Source: Methanocorpusculum labreanum Z (lineage in GTDB: Archaea > Halobacteriota > Methanomicrobia > Methanomicrobiales > Methanocorpusculaceae). Taken from it: a stretch of DNA of 64,000 nucleotides. The position numbers were made by a program, and so were the translations under genes. Within the stretch, counting starts at the first letter, position 1. Each line of letters opens with the position of its first letter. This document shows positions 1 to 10,615 of the stretch, piece after piece. Under the pieces are notes generated by a model. It did no database searches. It saw only the letters and a program-made list of their open reading frames with translations, and was not told the origin of the DNA. The DNA lies in NCBI RefSeq assembly GCF_000015765.1, contig NC_008942.1:1131921-1195920 (forward strand), written 5' to 3'.

Positions 1-186
1 CGAGGCAATGTTTTGAAAAAAATGCTCGAACAAAAAAACGGTGACCCGGAGATGTTTGCAAAAGAGATGACTGAGGATCCGTCACGAGTCAGGAGGATCA
101 TGGATAAAATGACGGCCGAAGGGTTTTTCGTGAGAGAAGAGACTGGGACATACCGGTTAAGTGATAAAAAAAGAAGAGAGGAATAA
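1..186 (+). CDS. 3' end of a winged-helix-like protein (5' truncated)
   Basis: The reading frame is open from the window edge to a TAA at 184-186 and gives 61 residues, so the N-terminus lies outside the window. The visible part is charged and mostly helical. It reads like the recognition helix and wing of a winged-helix domain (a PSRVRRIMDKMTAEGFFVRE stretch, then TYRLS). It may be a small transcriptional regulator. I do not recognise the family, and its partner domains cannot be seen. It ends 28 bp before the convergent stop of purB. Confidence 0.55.
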   Translation, partial: RGNVLKKMLEQKNGDPEMFAKEMTEDPSRVRRIMDKMTAEGFFVREETGTYRLSDKKRREE

Positions 187-213
187 TACTTCCCGCTTGT
201 TTTCAGGACACGA

Positions 214-1557
214 TTACAGCGTGCAGTACGGCGCAAGTTTTCGGATCAGATTTTCCACCTGAACGCCCGCAAGCCCGGCGTAGCTTTCGGGCTTGAGCAG
301 TTTTGCGATCTCTTCAGCCGAGACATACTCAGTGACCTCCGGCTTTGCCGCAAGGATCTCGGCAAGCGGCATCTTTGCAGAAAGCGCCTCCATGCTTGCC
401 TCGCGGATGGTCTCGTGCGCATCCTCGCGCTTCATCCCGCGTTTCGTCAGCTCGATCATCACCGACTCGGCAAGATTGATGCCGTGCAGATATCTGAGGT
501 TTCGTTCGACCGCTTCCGTGTTGATGGTCAGATTTTCGATGACGCCCGTCATCACCTGCAGACAGTGATCGCACAGAATGCTGGTCTCGAGGAAGGTGAT
601 ACGCTCGGCCGACGAGTTCGTCAGATCCCGTTCGTCCCAGAGCGTATTGTTCAAAAGAGCCGGCTCGACCATACTGCGGACGATCCGTGCAAGACCGCAG
701 ACCTGCTCGCTCTTGATCGGATTTCTTTTATGCGGCATCGTGGAAGATCCTACCTGCTTTTTGGAGAAGGACTCTTCGACCTCGCCGATCTCCGTCCGCT
801 GCAGGGTCCTGACCTCAATTCCCACTTTGTCCAGCGTCGTTGCGATGTTTGCGAGCAGGAAGATGTACTCGGCATACCGGTCGCGTGAGATGACCTGGGA
901 CGAGACATCCACTGATCCAATGCCCAGATACTTCATCATCTCAGCCTGGACTTCAATGCCGTGTTCGCCCATGGCAGCCATCGTTCCAACCGCTCCGGTC
1001 ATCTGCCCGACGACCACACGCGGCCGGCTCTCTCTTAGTCTTATGAGATGCCGTGAGACCTCGGACGCCCAGATCGCAAACCGAAGGCCGTAGGTCGTCG
1101 GCACACCCTGCTGACCGTGGGTCCGGGCAATGCAGATCAGATTTTTGGTCTCCTCGGCACGTTTCAACAACACACCCATCAGCGTTGATAGTTTTTTCTC
1201 TAAGAGATCATACGCCTCTTTGAGCTGAAGACCGGTCGCCGTATCCAGAATATCGTTCGAGGTGGCCCCGTAATGGATCCAGCGTCCCGCATCCCCGCAG
1301 ACCTCCGAAATTGCCCGGGTTATTGCCATCGTATCGTGGCTGATCTCCGCCTCGATCTCTTTTGCACGGACGCGTGAAGCCGAAAGAGCGTTTTTCTCGA
1401 TGATCGCCGCATCCTCCGCCGGGATCATCCCGACGACTCCCTGAGCATGGGCCAGAGCAACCTCGGCCCTGACAATGCAGGTAAACCGGTTGTCTTCACT
1501 CCACACACGTTTCATTTCAGGAGTTCCGTACCGGAAATCTATCGGATGTATTGCCAT
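214..1557 (-). CDS. purB: Adenylosuccinate lyase
   Basis: This 447-residue protein catalyses two steps of purine synthesis: it splits SAICAR to AICAR and adenylosuccinate to AMP, releasing fumarate. The fumarase/aspartase superfamily signature SSTMPHKRNPIKSE lies near residue 270. The TSNDILDT stretch near residue 100 and the RTHGQQGVPTT segment near 145 are also as expected. Length is typical for archaeal and Gram-positive PurB. It is transcribed alone here: downstream is the convergent winged-helix fragment and upstream is the divergent PAPS-reductase fusion gene. It begins at an ATG (MAIHPIDFRYGT), the usual family start. Confidence 0.97.
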   Translation of the reverse strand: MAIHPIDFRYGTPEMKRVWSEDNRFTCIVRAEVALAHAQGVVGMIPAEDAAIIEKNALSASRVRAKEIEAEISHDTMAITRAISEVCGDAGRWIHYGATSNDILDTATGLQLKEAYDLLEKKLSTLMGVLLKRAEETKNLICIARTHGQQGVPTTYGLRFAIWASEVSRHLIRLRESRPRVVVGQMTGAVGTMAAMGEHGIEVQAEMMKYLGIGSVDVSSQVISRDRYAEYIFLLANIATTLDKVGIEVRTLQRTEIGEVEESFSKKQVGSSTMPHKRNPIKSEQVCGLARIVRSMVEPALLNNTLWDERDLTNSSAERITFLETSILCDHCLQVMTGVIENLTINTEAVERNLRYLHGINLAESVMIELTKRGMKREDAHETIREASMEALSAKMPLAEILAAKPEVTEYVSAEEIAKLLKPESYAGLAGVQVENLIRKLAPYCTL

Positions 1558-1670
1558 AGTAAAACTAGTATTGGTTTTCTTTGGTTATGAGTTTGTCCTG
1601 TAGAATAGAAACGCTGGGAATGTCCCCGGGGCAGTTCTTTTTCACCACGGAAAACAAATAGGTACGCATC

Positions 1671-4442
1671 GTGCCGCACGAATATAAGAAACCGCATTAC
1701 CGAAAGAAGGCAGAAAAACCAGCACGCATACGTGGAGAGAAAAAACCGGTTCCGAAAAAGGAGCTCAAGCCTGGATACTATATCAAGGAAACCGACGACT
1801 TTGTGACTAAATTTCTCTACTGGTGTCCGGCATGCAATATCCCCCTCCTTGCAAAGACCTGTGCCTGCGGGAACGAGAGCATAAAGATCTCCCTTCAGCA
1901 GCCGTACGATGTCCGTCCGGCCCTGAAGGCCGATCATGACCTCATCTCTTCCCTCATCAAACAACGGTTCGGGGATGCGGTGACTCTCCCAAAGATCCTC
2001 GTTCTCAACAAAGCCGGAGGTCTCGACCGTAACGATCTCATCATCGCAAACGGCGTACGGTTTGCCTGGCTCTGGTTCGATCCGGTCGCACGAAAGTTCA
2101 ATCTCGATCTCGAAGCCGAGGCGTTGCCCTATCTGATCGGCAAAGCCGAGAAGGGGATCATCGATCTCGAAAAGGACGCTCCCGGACTGCCTGAAGGAAG
2201 ACTCGGCGGCAAAAAGGTCAAGGTCACTACGACCGGGATCTCTGACGGCGTCGTCATCCTGCGGTACAAAAATAAATACGGGACCGGCATTCTTAAAGAC
2301 GGCTCGGTCAGAATAAAGGAACTCATCAGCGTTTCACCGATAAAATCCAAGGCAAACCCGTCGTGGGAGGACGCGGTCGAGAAGAACGCGTTCCACATCA
2401 AAAACATGGAGCGAAATGCCGTCCGCGAGATCAGACAGAATGCACCGCTCAAACCAAGGGTGAACTGTTCGTTCTCCGGCGGGAAAGACAGCACGGCCGT
2501 CTGGAACATCGCGAAAAAAGCCGGCGTGACCGAGGCGTTTTTCATAGATACCGGCCTCGAGTTCCCGGAAACGATTGATTTCGTCAAGTCACAGGACGTC
2601 GAACTCATCCAAAAGGCCGGGGACTTCTGGCAGGCAGTGGAAAAAGCCGGCCCTCCGGGAAAAGATCACCGGTGGTGCTGCAAACTCTTGAAACTCAACC
2701 CGCTGAAAGTCCATCTCAACGATACAGGAGAGTGTCTGACGATCCAGGGAAACCGCTGGTATGAATCATGGAGCCGGGCGTCGCTCGAAGCTCTCAGTCA
2801 GAATCCGACGAACCCTCTGCAGCTGAACCTCTCGCCGATCAGATCCTGGCGGGCTCTGGACGTTTTCTTCTATCTGTGGCTCCGCGAACTTCCCTACAAT
2901 CCGCTTTACGAACGCGGGTATGAAAGAATCGGCTGCTATCTTTGTCCAGCGATGCTTGAGTCGGAACTTGAAACGCTTCGCGTTACCCACCCGGAGATGG
3001 CGGACCGCTGGCATGAGTTTCTTACCCGATGGGCGGAGGAACGCGGTCTCCCGCCCGAGTTCGTTACCTGGGGTCTCTGGCGCTGGAAGGAGCTGCCGCC
3101 GAAAATGCAGGAGCTCGTCAAAGAAGCGGGCCTCGATCTGACGGAGAAAAAAATCAGACGAAGTACGCCCGCCTCGGTCGCTCATCTTATGCCGGCCGGC
3201 AAAACAACAGACATCGTCGAAGACCGCGTTACGCAGGAGCCGGAGCCGGAAAAAACACCGGAACCTGACTGGGACGCACTTCGCGGCGAGTTTCCCATGA
3301 TGGGGGATCTGATGTACTTCGACAACGGAGCGACGACCTGGTCGCCAGAGTGCGTTCTTGCGGCGACGGACGAATTTGAACGGGAGTATCGTGCAAACGT
3401 AGGACGCGGCGTTCACCGGCTGACGAGGATCGCGACACAGAAATACTGGCATGCTCACGAAAAGGTCGCCGAGTTCATCAACGGCTCTGCGGGAACGACC
3501 GTGTTTGTGAAAAACACCACCGAAGCGGTCAACACGATCGCCCGCGGTCTTTCGTTCAAGGAAGTGGACGTGATCGTAACGACGATCCTCGAGCACCACT
3601 CGAATCTTCTTCCCTGGCGGGCGCTCGAAGCAAAAGGAGTCACACTCCGCATCATCGGGCTCAACGATGATCTGACGCTGAATATGGATGAATTCGAAGC
3701 AGCGATGGATCCGTCTGTCCGGCTTGTTGCCGTGACCCATGCTTCGAACGTTACGGGGACGATCACGCCGATCGCTGAAATCTCACGGCTGTGCAAAAAA
3801 TACGGCTCGCTGCTTGCGGTCGATGCAGCTCAGTCGGTCCCGCGAATGCCGGTCGATGTCGAGAAACTCGGCGTGGATTTCCTCTCTTTCTCAGGACACA
3901 AGATGTTTGGTCCCATGGGGACCGGCGTTCTCTGGATGAGGGAACCGATCCTTGAACCCCTGCTCCTTGGAGGCGGTATGGTCGAGAGCGTCACCGAAGA
4001 CGGCTATGTGCCTGCCGAAGGGTATCATAAATATGAAGCCGGCACGCCCAACGTATCAGGCGGTATCGGCCTTGGGGCCGCCGTCGAATTTCTTTCCGGC
4101 ATCGTTATGGACCATATCGAAGCCCATGAACGAAAACTCACCGATATGCTGATCGACGGACTTGCCGCGATCCCCGGCGTTACCCTGTACTGCTGTCGAG
4201 ATAAAACTCAGCGTATCGGCGTTGTCTCCTTCACGGTCGAAGGCTTTGCGCCCCACGAAATCGCCGAGTGGCTGGATGACGAACACGGAATCGAGATCAG
4301 ATCGGGTCTCCACTGCGCCGAGCCGCTTATGCAGTATCTTTCTGCAGAAAAAGGAACGGCACGTGCGTGCATCTCTTTCTATAATACCGAAAGCGAAGTG
4401 AACACATTTATTGCCGTGATCAGGGAACTGACCGGCAATTAA
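1671..4442 (+). CDS. PAPS-reductase-like / cysteine desulfurase fusion protein
   Basis: This 923-residue protein joins two enzyme types. Residues 52-66 hold a CPAC...CAC zinc-ribbon-like motif. About 80-225 resembles the PUA-containing N-terminus of archaeal PAPS-reductase-like proteins. Residues 262-480 are an ATP-pyrophosphatase domain with the PP-loop SFSGGKDST (267-275), RWCC (335-338) and a C-x2-C pair (422, 425). A linker rich in Glu and Pro (about 495-540) leads to a class V aminotransferase domain (545-923) of SufS/CsdA type, with PLP lysine in SGHK (744) and catalytic Cys882 in RSGLHCAEP. Both halves look intact. It starts at GTG (1671), with no better ATG nearby. The likely role is sulfur transfer, to sulfide, Fe-S clusters or thiolated nucleosides. 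Substrate is not evident. Confidence 0.88.
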   Translation: MPHEYKKPHYRKKAEKPARIRGEKKPVPKKELKPGYYIKETDDFVTKFLYWCPACNIPLLAKTCACGNESIKISLQQPYDVRPALKADHDLISSLIKQRFGDAVTLPKILVLNKAGGLDRNDLIIANGVRFAWLWFDPVARKFNLDLEAEALPYLIGKAEKGIIDLEKDAPGLPEGRLGGKKVKVTTTGISDGVVILRYKNKYGTGILKDGSVRIKELISVSPIKSKANPSWEDAVEKNAFHIKNMERNAVREIRQNAPLKPRVNCSFSGGKDSTAVWNIAKKAGVTEAFFIDTGLEFPETIDFVKSQDVELIQKAGDFWQAVEKAGPPGKDHRWCCKLLKLNPLKVHLNDTGECLTIQGNRWYESWSRASLEALSQNPTNPLQLNLSPIRSWRALDVFFYLWLRELPYNPLYERGYERIGCYLCPAMLESELETLRVTHPEMADRWHEFLTRWAEERGLPPEFVTWGLWRWKELPPKMQELVKEAGLDLTEKKIRRSTPASVAHLMPAGKTTDIVEDRVTQEPEPEKTPEPDWDALRGEFPMMGDLMYFDNGATTWSPECVLAATDEFEREYRANVGRGVHRLTRIATQKYWHAHEKVAEFINGSAGTTVFVKNTTEAVNTIARGLSFKEVDVIVTTILEHHSNLLPWRALEAKGVTLRIIGLNDDLTLNMDEFEAAMDPSVRLVAVTHASNVTGTITPIAEISRLCKKYGSLLAVDAAQSVPRMPVDVEKLGVDFLSFSGHKMFGPMGTGVLWMREPILEPLLLGGGMVESVTEDGYVPAEGYHKYEAGTPNVSGGIGLGAAVEFLSGIVMDHIEAHERKLTDMLIDGLAAIPGVTLYCCRDKTQRIGVVSFTVEGFAPHEIAEWLDDEHGIEIRSGLHCAEPLMQYLSAEKGTARACISFYNTESEVNTFIAVIRELTGN

Positions 4443-4463
4443 ATATTCATAAAAAAAGGGGCG

Positions 4464-4486
4464 GCAGAGATTTTTCTCTGCAGATT
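4464..4486. terminator. Bidirectional hairpin terminator
   Basis: A 7-bp perfect hairpin (GCAGAGA, four-base loop, TCTCTGC at 4464-4481) with T-rich sequence on either side lies between the convergent stops of the sulfur fusion gene (4442) and the SIMPL gene (4487). It could end transcripts from both directions. Confidence 0.5.
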
Positions 4487-5227
4487 TTAGTAGGTGTACA
4501 CGATCGAAACCGTTGCAGTCGTTTTGATCTCGCCTGATTCGATGGTGGTGCGGACTCCGCTTGCTTCAGCCTTTGCGTAGCTGACAACATCCATGTTCGT
4601 GTAGGAGACCGGGGTGTAGCTCTGACCTACATTGATGGTGCCTGTACCGGCGATCTTCAGACCGAGTGCTGAAGAGACTGAATCCGCATCGGCACGTGCC
4701 GACTTGACAGCCGAGAGGATCGCGGCGTTTCTTTCAATGATCAGTTTTTCGTCGGAAAGACCGAACTGAAGACTGTTCACACTGTTTGCTCCGGCAGAGA
4801 CCGCGGCATCGATGTATGAACCGGCCTGATCGACATCATAGGAGATGATCTGCACGGTGTTAGTTACTTTGTAGACAGTAGTTCCATTTGCCCATTTACC
4901 TGGATTATAATCTCCAATGACATAGGAGTAGATGTTGTAACCGGTCGTCTGGATGTTGGAGTCTTTGATGCCGGCATTTTTGAGGGCGGCAACTACTTTT
5001 TCCATCAGTGCTGCATTTTCGCTCTGGGCGATTTTTGCATCAGGGTTTTCGGTCTCGACGCCGAAACTGATCGTTACTTTGTCGGGAGTTGTGGTCGAAA
5101 CGCCGTATCCGGAAACCAGAATGACTTTGTCGGTCTGTGAATCTTCTGCTGCCGCTGGGATAGCAAAGATCGCAAACACCGCAAAGAGAAGCAGGATTGC
5201 AATTACATTCTTTTTCATATGTATCAC
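4487..5227 (-). CDS. Secreted SIMPL-domain (DUF541) protein
   Basis: This is a 246-residue exported protein. The first 28 residues form a signal peptide: a KK positive end, then a hydrophobic run (NVIAILLLFAVFAIFAIP) and an AAAE cleavage zone. The rest matches the SIMPL/DUF541 fold: a V-x-GYG-x-STTPDKVT opening, an ENA..M..V..ALKNAGI segment, an NIQTTGYNIY strand and a C-terminal ...TIESGEI...VSIVYTY. Its role is unclear; family members are cell-envelope proteins sometimes linked to oxidative stress. A second in-frame ATG (MKK, 5218) could be the true start. It is divergent from cdc48. Confidence 0.85.
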   Translation of the reverse strand: MIHMKKNVIAILLLFAVFAIFAIPAAAEDSQTDKVILVSGYGVSTTTPDKVTISFGVETENPDAKIAQSENAALMEKVVAALKNAGIKDSNIQTTGYNIYSYVIGDYNPGKWANGTTVYKVTNTVQIISYDVDQAGSYIDAAVSAGANSVNSLQFGLSDEKLIIERNAAILSAVKSARADADSVSSALGLKIAGTGTINVGQSYTPVSYTNMDVVSYAKAEASGVRTTIESGEIKTTATVSIVYTY

Positions 5228-5249
5228 TACAGTAATAGTCCCTGGATTG

Positions 5250-5261
5250 ACATATACCTAT
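5250..5261 (-). promoter_or_regulatory. Putative TATA element of the SIMPL gene, repeated at cdc48
   Basis: On the minus strand this reads ATAGGTATATGT and lies 23-40 bp before the SIMPL start codons, a plausible archaeal TATA position. The same 12 bases (ACATATACCTAT on the plus strand) recur exactly at 5402-5413 near the expected cdc48 transcription start. Confidence 0.35.
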
Positions 5262-5379
5262 CCAAAACTACGAAAATTATTGTAATTATTACGTGCCCAT
5301 CTGCGCGCTTGGTGTTTTTCTGCATTGCAAGTCTATAAATAATATTCTATTGCACCAGTTTGCGTTGCCCCCAACAATA

Positions 5380-5388
5380 CTTTAAATA
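5380..5388 (+). promoter_or_regulatory. TATA box of cdc48
   Basis: CTTTAAATA lies 48-56 bp before the cdc48 ATG. Placing initiation about 25 bp downstream gives a leader of roughly 25-30 nt that includes the GGAAGTGAT ribosome-binding site at about 5421-5429. Confidence 0.5.
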
Positions 5389-5432
5389 GACGATGGGGAT
5401 TACATATACCTATAGCAACCTGGAAGTGATAA

Positions 5433-7868
<2,436 letters not shown>

Positions 7869-7905
7869 AGAGAAACCACACTCTTCACCTCGGAGATGAA
7901 ACAGA

Positions 7906-8325
7906 ATGCCGGAAACACCAGATGATGCATACAGGGAATTAATGGATATTATCCATAAGATATTGATCAATCACGTTTCTGGAGAGAATGAGGGCAAACT
8001 CCCGCCGGTCGTCGGCGTGAAGTTCGTCCTCTCCGGCGGTAAGATCCATCTGACACCCGACGAGGTCCACAATAAGACGATCCCGATCGAGATGTTCGAG
8101 GACAAGGGAACTGTAATCATCCAGACCGAACTCCCCTCCGAATGTCAGGATGATTTCTTCATCGCCTATCAGGACGGAAAACTCCAGCTCAATGCCGGCA
8201 CCAACCGTGAATACTCAGCAGTGATCCCGGTTGCCGGAATTGATCCGTCACAGACCCAGACACACCTGAAAAACGGTGTGCTGGAGATCATCTGTTACAA
8301 GAAGCTGGAACAAGCCGTCCAATAA
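7906..8325 (+). CDS. Small-heat-shock-like (Hsp20/alpha-crystallin fold) protein
   Basis: This 139-residue soluble protein lies 37 bp after cdc48. The C-terminal half looks like an alpha-crystallin domain: alternating strands (GTVIIQTELP, DFFIAYQDGKLQLNAG, EYSAVIPV) ending in LKNGVLEIICYK, which matches the NGVLEI strand typical of Hsp20. The N-terminal part is not recognised, and there is no C-terminal IxI motif. Start choice is supported by GGAG at 7892-7895, about 10 bp before the ATG. The position suggests a cofactor or holdase working with CDC48. Confidence 0.65.
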   Translation: MPETPDDAYRELMDIIHKILINHVSGENEGKLPPVVGVKFVLSGGKIHLTPDEVHNKTIPIEMFEDKGTVIIQTELPSECQDDFFIAYQDGKLQLNAGTNREYSAVIPVAGIDPSQTQTHLKNGVLEIICYKKLEQAVQ

Positions 8326-8346
8326 TAAAAGAAACTGGGAAACATG

Positions 8347-8381
8347 TGCGGCCGAAATACAACGGCCGCAGACTTTTTTTA
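8347..8381 (+). terminator. Strong intrinsic-type terminator after the cdc48 unit
   Basis: An 8-bp perfect inverted repeat TGCGGCCG / CGGCCGCA (8347-8354 and 8363-8370) is followed by a seven-T run at 8374-8380. It lies 22 bp after the Hsp20-like stop and just before the convergent end of the CDP-alcohol transferase gene. Confidence 0.7.
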
Positions 8382-8415
8382 TAATATTTCGAATTACTGT
8401 GGAATATCTTCTGCT

Positions 8416-9054
8416 TTACTGAGCGCGGGCATCTTTCAGCAGTTCTTTGAGCGTCATAACGAACCGCTGGATCGCCGTGATGTGCCCGAAGAAGCCGTAC
8501 ACGACAAGCATCCATCCCAAAAACGGCAGGCCGAAAAGGATCGGAGCCGGATAGATGACCTCGGCCAGACCGAAAAGCATCAGAAGGACCAGACGGTCGG
8601 CACGACCGAGGACCCCGCCGTAGTTTCGCTTAAGACCGACCGCCTGGGCCTGGGTCCCCATGTAGGAGGAAAGCAGAACGCCGGTGATAGCAAAGAGGCC
8701 GATCACCCATGCCGGAACCGGAGCCTGCCAGGTCTGGACCCCGTAGACGATGATGCCGGTGATGATGAACACATCCGCATACCGGTCGAAGACGTGGTCC
8801 AGATAGTCACCGATAGGACTTGCCGCTCCGGTGTGTCGTGCCAGCGCTCCGTCTAAAACATCCAGAAACGAGTTCAGGACAACAAAAAGCACGCCAAAAA
8901 GCGGCAGGCCGAATCCGAAAAATATCCCGGCGATGAGTGCGCAGAAAAGCGAGACAACGGTCCACATATTCGGCGTTATCGGAAGCTTTGAAAATGCCTC
9001 TGCGATAGGCGTTAATATCCACTGGACTTTCGGACGAAGCGAATCAAGACTCAT
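8416..9054 (-). CDS. CDP-alcohol phosphatidyltransferase (archaetidylinositol phosphate synthase-like)
   Basis: This 212-residue membrane enzyme has several hydrophobic segments. The full CDP-alcohol transferase signature is visible in DVLDGALAR...GDYLDHVFD: DG-x2-AR, eight residues, then G-x3-D-x3-D. Family members move a CDP-activated lipid onto an alcohol. In methanogens the closest role is making archaetidylinositol phosphate from CDP-archaeol and inositol phosphate. The headgroup cannot be proven from sequence. It overlaps the upstream kinase gene by 4 bp (ATGA), so it is translationally coupled as the last gene of the argD operon. Confidence 0.85.
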   Translation of the reverse strand: MSLDSLRPKVQWILTPIAEAFSKLPITPNMWTVVSLFCALIAGIFFGFGLPLFGVLFVVLNSFLDVLDGALARHTGAASPIGDYLDHVFDRYADVFIITGIIVYGVQTWQAPVPAWVIGLFAITGVLLSSYMGTQAQAVGLKRNYGGVLGRADRLVLLMLFGLAEVIYPAPILFGLPFLGWMLVVYGFFGHITAIQRFVMTLKELLKDARAQ

Positions 9055-9563
9055 ATGACATCTGCTATATATTCTGACCAGTCAAGCGATCCAAACGATG
9101 CGGGAGTCTCTCCTTTTGCAAAAGAGATGATACGCCGGACCACAGACTCTCTCTCTGTACTTGTAGTGTCTATCTCATAAATCTGTTCCGATGCAAAAGC
9201 ATCCGCCGTTTCGATCAGGATCACATCCAAAGCTTCGGCCTCCAGATTTTCACGGATCTTTTCTTTTGAATAGCCCCGTGAAGCGAGACGTTCACGTAAA
9301 ACATCGGGCCGGCATCTCAAAATGACGATCTTATCGCAGGGGAGATAATGGGCGAACCCTCCCTCGACAAACCCTTCGGTATAGGGAAACGCATCCGCCC
9401 AGGCATCCACGTCCACGATATCCGAACCCGATGCATCATCATGTTCCAGAACAAAAGGGCCGACGGTGGTTTTCAGATCGAGAACCGGATACCCCATATC
9501 CCGAAGGAGGTCTGCGACGGTCGTCTTCCCACATCCCGGGGTTCCGGTGATCCCGATCATCAT
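9051..9563 (-). CDS. AK6/Fap7-like adenylate kinase
   Basis: This 170-residue P-loop kinase begins MMIGITGTPGCGKTTVADLL, with Walker A GTPGCGKT at the extreme N-terminus. It continues with an ILRCRPDVLRERLASRGYSKEKIRENLEAE region that matches the lid of archaeal AK6/Fap7-type kinases. In eukaryotes and archaea this family acts in late small-subunit ribosome assembly and has adenylate kinase activity. The start is set by the ATG at 9563, which overlaps the hisC stop codon as ATGA. An open frame further upstream runs antisense-like through hisC and is not used. Confidence 0.85.
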   Translation of the reverse strand: MMIGITGTPGCGKTTVADLLRDMGYPVLDLKTTVGPFVLEHDDASGSDIVDVDAWADAFPYTEGFVEGGFAHYLPCDKIVILRCRPDVLRERLASRGYSKEKIRENLEAEALDVILIETADAFASEQIYEIDTTSTERESVVRRIISFAKGETPASFGSLDWSEYIADVI

Positions 9564-10615
9564 AGTTTTTTCACCGCAGCGAGGAACCGCTCGTTCTCCC
9601 AGTCGGCACCTACGCTTACGCGAATGAACGTATCTCCAAGACCCGGGAAACTGGTACAGGAACGAACCAGCACGCCGTGTTTTGCCAGGGATTCGGCCGC
9701 AGCGTCGCCTTTCTGCGGGGCGACATTGATGAGTATGAAGTTCGACCCGCTTGGGTAAACCGGGAACGGGATCTCCTGCATGAAAACATCCCGCCATTTT
9801 TGAACATGGGCGATGAATGATTCGCGGTAGGCGGCATCTGAAACGGCCACGGAGGCCGCGGCTTCAGAAAGACGATTCATCGTGAACGGCGTGGCGGCAA
9901 TATTATAGGGAGCCTCCAGCCATTCCGGGACGAATGCGTAGCCGATCCGAAGACCTGCAAGACCATACACTTTGGACATGGTCCGGCCGATGATCAGGTT
10001 GTCGCGGGAAAGAAGCGGCAGATAGTTGATGTCTGAAAACTCTACGTAGGCACAATCCAGGAATAAAACTCCCTCGATCCTATCGAGAATATATTCAATG
10101 TCCTCAACCGGGGTCACGGTCCCTGTTGGATTGTTCGGCGTGCAGAGGAACGAAAGACGTGCATCTTTGGCTTCGTTCAGGAATGTGTCGAGATCGACCG
10201 AGAAGTCGGCGCTTCGCGAGACATTGACCACACGGGCAGATGCGGCCTTTGCTGCAAGGCCGTACATAGAGAAGGTCGGCGTGGAGATGACAACTTTGTC
10301 ACCCGGCTCGACGATCGTTCGAATCACGGTCTCGATAACGCCGTCCATACCGAGTCCAGACGTAACGACGGGGCAATCGCAGATGTATGTACGGAGCGCG
10401 GCGTGAAATGCGGCGGCTTTTGGATCCGGATACCGGTTTACGCCTGAAAGCTCAGCTTCTGCTGCCCGAAGGACCTTGTCCGAAGGAGGGTAGGGGTTTT
10501 CGTTGCTGCCGAGCATGGCAACTTCGGTGAACCCGTATTCCTTTGCGATATCGGCCGGGGATTTTGCAAAGACGTAGCCTGATTTGACGAACTCAGATCT
10601 GACCCGCGGCTTCAT
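9560..10615 (-). CDS. hisC: Histidinol-phosphate aminotransferase
   Basis: This 351-residue class I/II PLP aminotransferase transaminates histidinol phosphate and imidazole-acetol phosphate in histidine synthesis. Family marks are LGSNENPYPPS near the N-terminus, FLCTPNNPTG, the D-x-A-Y-V-EF segment and the PLP lysine in RTMSKVYGLAGLRIGYA. Length is standard. The start lies inside the end of argD (23-bp overlap), so translation is probably coupled. It overlaps the AK6-like gene by 4 bp downstream. Aromatic transamination is a possible secondary activity. Confidence 0.95.
   Translation of the reverse strand: MKPRVRSEFVKSGYVFAKSPADIAKEYGFTEVAMLGSNENPYPPSDKVLRAAEAELSGVNRYPDPKAAAFHAALRTYICDCPVVTSGLGMDGVIETVIRTIVEPGDKVVISTPTFSMYGLAAKAASARVVNVSRSADFSVDLDTFLNEAKDARLSFLCTPNNPTGTVTPVEDIEYILDRIEGVLFLDCAYVEFSDINYLPLLSRDNLIIGRTMSKVYGLAGLRIGYAFVPEWLEAPYNIAATPFTMNRLSEAAASVAVSDAAYRESFIAHVQKWRDVFMQEIPFPVYPSGSNFILINVAPQKGDAAAESLAKHGVLVRSCTSFPGLGDTFIRVSVGADWENERFLAAVKKL

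Noticed and set aside
9564-9797. N-terminal extension of the AK6-like kinase
   Set aside because: It lies inside hisC in another frame; the P-loop begins at MMIGITG, whose ATG overlaps the hisC stop as ATGA.
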